Assembly (NCBI RefSeq): GCF_035555955.1
Contig: NZ_DATMGA010000013.1
Coordinates: 1 to 64,000 of the forward strand
Direction of reading: 5' to 3'
Length of the DNA stretch: 64,000 nt
DNA from: Eoetvoesia sp035555955
Lineage (GTDB): Bacteria > Pseudomonadota > Gammaproteobacteria > Burkholderiales > Burkholderiaceae_B
The notes below the pieces were generated by a model. That model was given only the letters and a program-made list of their open reading frames with translations. It searched no databases and was not told where the DNA came from. The stretch's first letter is position 1, and each line of letters begins with the position of its first letter. Shown here one piece after another: positions 59,099 through 64,000 of this stretch. The position numbers and the translations under genes are program-made.

Positions 59099-60271
59099 TC
59101 AACCGCCCGATGCGCCGCTTATCAGGAAGCGCTTGACGAAAGGCAGCCGGTCGACCAGTTGCATGCCCGCGTTGCGGGCCAGGGCCAACGGCGCCGCCTG
59201 CGATGCAAACAGGCGGTGCAGGCCGTCGGTGGCCAGGCTCATGGCCAGCACTGGTTCGGCGCGCGCGCGCCGGTAGCGGCTCAGGACACGCATCTCGCCC
59301 ACGGCCCGGAACGGCTCGCGGTTGCGGATCACGTCGATCAGTTGCTCGGCATCCGCCAGCCCCAGGTTCAGACCCTGGCCGGCCAGGGGATGCACGCGGT
59401 GGGCCGCATCGCCCACCAGCGCGACGCCGGGCGCCACCATGCCGCTTTTTTCCAGGAACAGGGGAAAACCCGCCAACACACCACGCACCGTCAGCCGGCC
59501 CAATCGCCCCTGGCTGGCTTCCAGCAGGCGCAGTTCAAGCTGGGCATTGCGTTCGGCCTCGGGCAAAGCCTGCAGCGCATCGGCCTGGGCCCGAGGCATG
59601 GACCACACCATGGAGACCTGGTGTCCGTCAGCGGTATCGGGCATGGGCAGCAAGGCCAGCACGCCATCGAAGGTAAACCACTGCAAGGCGGCGTTCAAGT
59701 GCGGCAGCTCGGCGGTAAGATGCACGACCAGGCCGGTGGCGTGATAGGCCTTGGACTCATGGCTGATGCCCGAGGCGGCGCGCACCGGCGAGCTTGCGCC
59801 ATCGGCGCCCACCACCAGGCCAGCCGGAATGCGCCGGCCCGTGTCGGTCACAACCGCGCCGGATTCCAGGCCCTGAAACTTCTCGGCTTGCCAGGCGATG
59901 CCGAAAACCTGCACAGCCTGCCGCAACACGCGCTCCAGCTCGCTGGATTCGACGATCCAGGCCAGGGTGGGCATGGCGGCCTGCCAGGCACGCAGCGCCA
60001 CCTGCCCGCTTGCGTCTCCGAACACTTCCATGGATTCCACCGGCGTTATCCGCGCGGCATCCAGCATGCCCCATACGCCCAGGTGTTCCAGGAAACTCTG
60101 GCTGGAGGGCGATATGGCGTAAACGCGCGGGCAATACTGGCCGGGCACCGCCGGCGGCGCGGCTACGCTGGGGCCTAGCAGCGTTACCCGCAGCCCCGCC
60201 TTGGTCAGCCCCAGCGCCGTGGCCAGGCCGACGATGCTGGTTCCGCATACGACGATGTTTTCGGTATTCAT
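59099..60271 (-). CDS. UbiH/UbiF-family FAD-dependent monooxygenase
   Basis: This 390-residue flavoprotein of ubiquinone biosynthesis begins IVVCGTSIVGLATALGL. The dinucleotide motif has CGTSIVG where GAGxxG is usual, and the UbiH family signature GDAAHRVHPLAGQGLNLGLADAEQL is present. It hydroxylates the quinone-precursor ring; which of UbiH, UbiF or UbiI it is cannot be decided from the sequence. It is 7 bp downstream of mltA, so it is co-transcribed with it. Confidence 0.85.
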   Translation of the reverse strand: MNTENIVVCGTSIVGLATALGLTKAGLRVTLLGPSVAAPPAVPGQYCPRVYAISPSSQSFLEHLGVWGMLDAARITPVESMEVFGDASGQVALRAWQAAMPTLAWIVESSELERVLRQAVQVFGIAWQAEKFQGLESGAVVTDTGRRIPAGLVVGADGASSPVRAASGISHESKAYHATGLVVHLTAELPHLNAALQWFTFDGVLALLPMPDTADGHQVSMVWSMPRAQADALQALPEAERNAQLELRLLEASQGRLGRLTVRGVLAGFPLFLEKSGMVAPGVALVGDAAHRVHPLAGQGLNLGLADAEQLIDVIRNREPFRAVGEMRVLSRYRRARAEPVLAMSLATDGLHRLFASQAAPLALARNAGMQLVDRLPFVKRFLISGASGG

Positions 60272-60278
60272 ATAGGGC

Positions 60279-61565
60279 TTACCTAGCAGAAGGCGCGCCG
60301 CCCTGCTTGGGCCACAGCACCCACATTTCGCCCTGCTGCTTCATGCGGCCGGCCTGCGCTCCGGCTTCTTCGCCGAAGCCCCAATAGAAATCGGTGCGCG
60401 CGGCGCCCCGTATGGCGGCGCCGGTATCCTGCGCAAACACCAGGCGCTGCAAGGGCTTCTTCGAAGCCGGATATTGCGTGGACAGGAACAACGGCGTTCC
60501 CAACGGCACGAAGGTCGTGTCGATGGCGACGGAGCGCTCGCCGATGAGCGGCAGGCCGTAGGCGCCCTTGGGGCCCAGCTCCGGATCGACGATGGCCTCT
60601 TCGCGGAAGAACACCATGGCGGGGTTGGCGTTGAGCATTTCCTGCACCCGGCCGGGATTGCTTTTGGCCCAAGCCTTGATGTTCTGCATGGAAGCCTGCG
60701 ACAGAGGCATATAGCCTTTATCGGCCAGCCACTTGCCGATGGACGCGTAAGGGCGGCCATTGTGGTCGGCATACGCCAGGCGCACGACTTCGCCGTCGGG
60801 CAGCTGCGCACGGCCCGAGCCCTGGATTTGCAGGAAGAACGCGTCGACCGGGTCGTTGGCCCAGACAATGACGGGCGGCTGCGTGGGCGACGAAGCAATC
60901 TGGGCCCGGGTGTCATAGGGCACGACACGGTTGCCGACCAGCTTGCCCCGCACGCGCTTGCCGGCCAGCTCGGGGTACACCGCGCCCAGATCCACGGTAA
61001 GCAGGTCGGCCGGAGCGGCATACAAAGGCCATTGATAAGCCCCCTGGTGGATGCGCGAAGCGTGGATAAGAGGCTCGTAGTAGCCCGTCACCATGTTTTT
61101 CGCCGCATGCCCGGCGGGGTCCAGAAGCCGCCAGGGCTGCAGATGCTCTTGCAGGAACCGGCGCACCTGGGCGGTATCGGGGTTGCCGACGGCAATGCCC
61201 GACTGCAGCACAGCAGAGCAAACCGGCTGCCAGACCCGCGGCGTCGCCCGCGCCGGCAGAGCCAGCGAACCCGACACCGGCCGCATCAAGCCCTTGCAAT
61301 TATTGACAAATGCTTTCCAGACCAGATGCAGGTCGTCGGACTGCCAGCCCGGCAAGGCCGCCCAACTGGCCTGCTGGAATTTTCCGGCCAGGGCACGGGG
61401 CTTGGTGTCCCGCATGGCGGCCAGATCGGGAACTCGCAAGGGCTGTTCGACCAGGTTTTCAGCCTGCCCGACGGAGGGCGCCGGCGTCACTCCGGACTCG
61501 GGCGGCACCGTGCTGCACGCGGCCAGAAGCGCCAGCAGCGCGGACGAAAGCAATAGTTTCTTCAT
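60279..61565 (-). CDS. mltA: Membrane-bound lytic murein transglycosylase A (MltA)
   Basis: This 428-residue lipoprotein has a signal with lipobox LLAAC (Cys at residue 17), the MltA domain in the middle (GYYEPLIHASRIHQGAYQWPLY) and the C-terminal 3D domain with the catalytic-type aspartate in RTDFYWGFG. It cleaves murein glycan strands to 1,6-anhydro products at the outer membrane. The start at 61565 gives the lipoprotein signal KKLLLSSALLALLAAC; the longer frame to 61655 does not. Confidence 0.93.
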   Translation of the reverse strand: MKKLLLSSALLALLAACSTVPPESGVTPAPSVGQAENLVEQPLRVPDLAAMRDTKPRALAGKFQQASWAALPGWQSDDLHLVWKAFVNNCKGLMRPVSGSLALPARATPRVWQPVCSAVLQSGIAVGNPDTAQVRRFLQEHLQPWRLLDPAGHAAKNMVTGYYEPLIHASRIHQGAYQWPLYAAPADLLTVDLGAVYPELAGKRVRGKLVGNRVVPYDTRAQIASSPTQPPVIVWANDPVDAFFLQIQGSGRAQLPDGEVVRLAYADHNGRPYASIGKWLADKGYMPLSQASMQNIKAWAKSNPGRVQEMLNANPAMVFFREEAIVDPELGPKGAYGLPLIGERSVAIDTTFVPLGTPLFLSTQYPASKKPLQRLVFAQDTGAAIRGAARTDFYWGFGEEAGAQAGRMKQQGEMWVLWPKQGGAPSAR

Positions 61566-61590
61566 GGACATCGGTAAAGGGGAAAGCGAT

Positions 61591-61965
61591 TCAATGCAAG
61601 GTGCGCGGCATGGCCAGGACGAATTCGTCGATGGGCACCTCGAACGGAATGCCATTATCGCCCACGCAATGGTAAGTACCGCGCATGGTGCCTATGGGTG
61701 TTGGTAAGGGACAGCCACTTGTGTATTCGAATGTTTCGCCCGGATTCAGCAAAGGCTGCTGCCCCACGACCCCCAGGCCGCGCACTTCCTGCACGTTTTG
61801 CCGGCCGTCGGTGATGACCCAGTGGCGGCTGATGACCTGGGCCGGATGCGCGCCGTTATTGGTGATTCGGACCGTGTAGGCGAATACGAACTGCTGTTCG
61901 TTGGGATCGGATTGTTCGGGCAGATATTGCGGCGTCACGATAACGGACAGGTCGTAAGGCTTCAT
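61591..61965 (-). CDS. apaG: ApaG protein
   Basis: This 124-residue protein is entirely an ApaG/fibronectin-III-like domain: VRITNNGAHPAQVISRHWVITD, VRGLGVVGQQPLLNPGETFEYTSGCPL and GTMRGTYHCV. Its role is unclear; it is linked with CorD/ApaG cobalt and magnesium phenotypes. It is the first gene of the apaG-mltA-ubiH family-dsbC set and divergent from rpe. Confidence 0.95.
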   Translation of the reverse strand: MKPYDLSVIVTPQYLPEQSDPNEQQFVFAYTVRITNNGAHPAQVISRHWVITDGRQNVQEVRGLGVVGQQPLLNPGETFEYTSGCPLPTPIGTMRGTYHCVGDNGIPFEVPIDEFVLAMPRTLH

Positions 61966-62060
61966 GTAAAAATTCCCGATAATAGGGTTAACAGGCCCTA
62001 ACCTGCAATAATGGCGCTTGCGCCAGTTTTTTCTTTTGCAAACGGATCCAGTTTACGCCC

Positions 62061-62762
62061 ATGAGCACGACACCCACCACCCGCATCTCCCCCAGCCTGC
62101 TTTCCGCCGATTTCGCCCGCCTGGGCGAGGAAGTCCGCAATGTGGTCGCGGCCGGCGCCGACTGGATTCACTTCGATGTCATGGACAACCACTATGTACC
62201 CAACCTGACCATCGGCCCCATGGTGTGCGAAGCCCTGCGCCCGCACACCGACGCGCCCATCGACGTGCATCTCATGGTCGAACCCGTCGACGCCATTATC
62301 CCGCAATTTGCCAAGGCCGGCGCCAACATCATCACTTTCCATCCCGAGGCCTCCCGCCACCCCGACCGCACGCTGGGCCTCATCAAGGAACACGGCTGCA
62401 AGGCCGGCCTGGTCTTCAACCCGGCCACCTCGCTCGACTGGATGGACTACGTCATGGACAAGCTCGACGTGGTGCTGCTGATGTCGGTCAACCCCGGGTT
62501 CGGCGGCCAAAGCTTCATTCCGGCCACGCTGGCCAAGCTGGCCCAGGCCCGCCGCAAAATCCAGGCCTGGCAGGAACAGGGCGGCCAGCCCATTGCGCTG
62601 GAGGTCGACGGCGGCGTCAAGGTCGGCAATATCGCGGCCATACGCGCCGCCGGCGCCGACACCTTCGTCGCCGGATCGGCCATTTTCGGGCAGCCGGACT
62701 ACAAGGAGGTCATTGCCGCCATGCGCGCCGAAATCCTCAAGGGCGAAACCATTTCCGTCTGA
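62061..62762 (+). CDS. rpe: Ribulose-phosphate 3-epimerase
   Basis: This 233-residue TIM barrel has metal and active-site motifs ISPSLLSADFARL, WIHFDVMDNHYVPNLTIGP, IDVHLMVE, LMSVNPGFGGQ and LEVDGGVK. It interconverts ribulose-5-phosphate and xylulose-5-phosphate. It starts the rpe-gph-trpE run and is followed by gph after 15 bp. Confidence 0.97.
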   Translation: MSTTPTTRISPSLLSADFARLGEEVRNVVAAGADWIHFDVMDNHYVPNLTIGPMVCEALRPHTDAPIDVHLMVEPVDAIIPQFAKAGANIITFHPEASRHPDRTLGLIKEHGCKAGLVFNPATSLDWMDYVMDKLDVVLLMSVNPGFGGQSFIPATLAKLAQARRKIQAWQEQGGQPIALEVDGGVKVGNIAAIRAAGADTFVAGSAIFGQPDYKEVIAAMRAEILKGETISV

Positions 62763-62777
62763 AGCCGCGCCAAGAAC

Positions 62778-63485
62778 ATGCCATATACCGCTGTATTGCT
62801 GGACCTGGACGGCACCCTGCTCGACACCATTCCCGACCTGGCCGACGCCACCAACGCCATGCTTGCCGATCTGGGCCTTGCGCAGCTTTCGCAGGAAACC
62901 GTCGCTTCGCTTGTGGGCAAAGGCACGAAAGCGCTTATTGCCTCGGTTCTGGCCCGCCAGGGGAAAAGCGGCGACCAGACCCTCCTGCAGGAGCGCGCGC
63001 AAGCGCTGTTCCGCCAGCACTACCACCGTTTCAACGGCCAGCGCGCCGTCCTGTATGCGGGGGTCGAGCAAGGACTGCGGGCCTTCGCGCGCATGGGCCT
63101 GAAGCTGGCCGTGGTAACCAACAAGCCCACCGAATTCACCCTGCCCCTGCTGGAACGCAGCGGGCTGGCGCCGTATTTCGAATGCGTGGTTTGCGGCGAC
63201 ACCTGCCCCGAGCAGAAGCCGCAGCCCGCGCCCCTGCTGCATGCCTGCGCGCAACTGGGCGCCGCGCCCGGACAGGCGGTGATGATCGGCGATTCGATCA
63301 ACGATGCCCAGGCGGCCCAGGCGGCCGGCATCGCCGCCCTGGCCGTTCCGTACGGCTACAACCACGGCCAGGACGTGCAAAATCTGAAAGTCGATGATAT
63401 AGTTATGTCCATCGAAGCCGCCGCGCAATGGATCAGCAAGCGCCGAACCGGCCAGGGCCAAACCGCCCTCCTGGGTTCCGCCTGA
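62778..63485 (+). CDS. gph: Phosphoglycolate phosphatase
   Basis: This 235-residue HAD-superfamily phosphatase has motif I LLDLDGTLLDT, motif II VVTNKPTEF, a conserved lysine near EQKPQP and motif III MIGDSINDAQAA. It dephosphorylates 2-phosphoglycolate to glycolate, whose oxidation could use the glcDEF enzyme of this window. It lies between rpe and the trp leader, the usual Bordetella-type order. Confidence 0.92.
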   Translation: MPYTAVLLDLDGTLLDTIPDLADATNAMLADLGLAQLSQETVASLVGKGTKALIASVLARQGKSGDQTLLQERAQALFRQHYHRFNGQRAVLYAGVEQGLRAFARMGLKLAVVTNKPTEFTLPLLERSGLAPYFECVVCGDTCPEQKPQPAPLLHACAQLGAAPGQAVMIGDSINDAQAAQAAGIAALAVPYGYNHGQDVQNLKVDDIVMSIEAAAQWISKRRTGQGQTALLGSA

Positions 63486-63527
63486 TTCCTTCCAGCATCT
63501 TCGGCAACGTTCAAAAAAACAAACACC

Positions 63528-63605
63528 ATGATCGCTACCCTGTCTTATTGCACAACTCCCAACGCCACTTGGCGTTGGTGGCGCTTGTGTTCTGGGTGGC
63601 GGTGA
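63528..63605 (+). CDS. trpL: trp operon leader peptide
   Basis: This 25-codon ORF (ATG 63528, TGA 63603-63605) reads MIATLSYCTTPNATWRWWRL and ends CSGWR. It has four tryptophans, three within four codons (residues 15, 17, 18), then residue 24. It sits 139 bp before trpE and is followed by a terminator hairpin. These are the marks of transcription attenuation by ribosome stalling at Trp codons. Confidence 0.85.
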   Translation: MIATLSYCTTPNATWRWWRLCSGWR

Positions 63606-63610
63606 TCCCT

Positions 63611-63698
63611 CCCGGCATGTAAGACCCCGTCTTCTCGTGCCGACTGCATTACCAAGCAGCCAAGCCCGGAACCATACAAATCATGGCCGGGCTTTTTT
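63611..63698 (+). terminator. trp attenuator: terminator with competing antiterminator
   Basis: AAGCCCGG (63662-63669) pairs with CCGGGCTT (63687-63694), with extra CCAT/ATGG pairing inside, and is followed by TTTTTT (63693-63698): an intrinsic terminator. CCCGGC (63611-63616), just after the leader stop, can instead pair with GCCGGG (63686-63691), the terminator's 3' arm. A ribosome that reaches the leader stop would cover 63611-63616 and favour termination; one stalled at the Trp codons would leave it free and allow read-through into trpE. Confidence 0.75.
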
Positions 63699-63744
63699 GA
63701 TTCTGTCCGGTCCTTGTGCACCACAAAGCCAACCCGAGAGCACC

Positions 63745-64000
63745 ATGACAGAAATCGAATTCAACGCACTTGCCGCCCAGGGGTACAACCGCATTCCCCT
63801 CATGGCGGAAACCTACGCCGACCTCGACACCCCGTTGTCCATCTACCTGAAGCTGGCCTACAGCGGCCCCGAGGGCGGACGCAACAGCTGCCTGATGGAG
63901 TCGGTCGTGGGCGGCGAACGCTTCGGGCGCTATTCCTTCATCGGCCTGCCCGCCAAGACCATCATCCGCGCCACCGGCACGCTGACCGAGGTCGTGCACC
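63745..64000 (+). CDS. trpE: Anthranilate synthase component I, 5' part (truncated by window end)
   Basis: From the ATG at 63745 the frame stays open to the window end (85 codons and one base). It encodes MTEIEFNALAAQGYNRIPLM followed by TPLSIYLKLAYSGPEGGRNS, then LMESVVGGERFGRYSFIGL, which is the TrpE N-terminal domain with the tryptophan-feedback segment (ESVVGGERxGRYSFIG). The enzyme makes anthranilate from chorismate and glutamine with TrpG. It is preceded by the trp leader and attenuator. Confidence 0.92.
   Translation, partial: MTEIEFNALAAQGYNRIPLMAETYADLDTPLSIYLKLAYSGPEGGRNSCLMESVVGGERFGRYSFIGLPAKTIIRATGTLTEVVH

Noticed and set aside
42165..62001. 15-bp match TTAGGGCCTGTTAAC at 42165-42179 and, inverted, at 61987-62001
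   Set aside because: A few exact 15-mers shared by chance are expected in 64 kb when both orientations are counted, and no flanking similarity is seen.
1..64000. CRISPR arrays, tRNA or rRNA genes, transposases and integrases
   Set aside because: I looked for regularly spaced repeats, cloverleaf-like tracts and recombinase motifs and found none. The only clear tandem repeat is the two-copy element at 7614-7776.

Overview
The window is GC-rich, densely coded bacterial chromosome. It most likely comes from a betaproteobacterium of the Burkholderiales, family Alcaligenaceae (Bordetella/Achromobacter/Pusillimonas type). This is inferred from the housekeeping block dsbC-ubiH family-mltA-apaG // rpe-gph-trpE at the right end, from the many Liv-type substrate-binding proteins, and from aromatic-catabolism gene families typical of that group. 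I saw no rRNA, tRNA, CRISPR array, transposase or integrase.

Layout. (1) 1-6924: a meta-cleavage type cluster with a Liv-type binding protein, a VOC extradiol dioxygenase, a fumarylacetoacetate hydrolase (FAH) family enzyme, an IclR regulator, an MhpA-like FAD hydroxylase and a second binding protein. (2) 7082-11548: a MarR regulator, a tandem intergenic repeat, a TfdB/PheA-like FAD hydroxylase, a 20-codon remnant that looks like the start of a hydroxyquinol 1,2-dioxygenase, a maleylacetate reductase and a cupin protein. (3) 11556-17141 (minus): a complete LivHMGF transporter with a Tat-type binding protein and a zinc alcohol dehydrogenase. (4) 17505-20540 (minus): a TRAP transporter. (5) 20816-24978: an aldehyde dehydrogenase and a benzoylformate decarboxylase, with a divergent LysR regulator. 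(6) 24956-27140 (minus): a BKACE-family enzyme and a salicylyl-CoA-hydroxylase-like flavoprotein. (7) 27388-34215 (minus): two binding proteins, then FAH, YCII, VOC and 3-hydroxyisobutyrate-dehydrogenase-like genes and their probable LysR regulator. (8) 34323-37714 (minus): a second LivHMGF transporter. (9) 37929-42168: a salicylate 5-hydroxylase-like operon in the order nagAa-G-H-Ab, with a divergent NahR/NagR-like regulator. (10) 42276-44744 (minus): a sixth Liv-type binding protein and a VanA-like Rieske oxygenase. (11) 44921-49696: glycolate oxidase glcDEF with a divergent FadR/GlcC-type regulator. (12) 49806-51864: a TetR and a LysR regulator. (13) 51892-57935 (minus): an Rbs-type ABC importer with an isochorismatase-family amidohydrolase and a PuuE-like deacetylase. 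(14) 58182-64000: housekeeping genes, ending in a trp leader/attenuator and the first 85 codons of trpE.

Regions 1-13 read as an accessory catabolic island. Importers (six Liv-type binding proteins for only two Liv permease sets, one TRAP system, one Rbs-type system) bring in aromatic acids and related compounds. Flavin and Rieske hydroxylases activate the ring, VOC enzymes cleave it, and FAH enzymes, maleylacetate reductase, alcohol and aldehyde dehydrogenases and the glycolate-oxidase module process the fragments. Several intergenic inverted repeats pair convincingly with local regulators. The most useful are: a near-identical promoter/operator upstream of the second binding protein and of the TfdB-like hydroxylase (MarR); a 22-bp perfect dyad upstream of the HIBADH-VOC-YCII-FAH operon (LysR); a promoter module shared by an orphan binding protein and the second LivHMGF operon; and FadR-type sites at glcD/FadR.

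Substrate assignments are inferences from family and context. Only enzyme classes are supported directly by motifs in the sequence.
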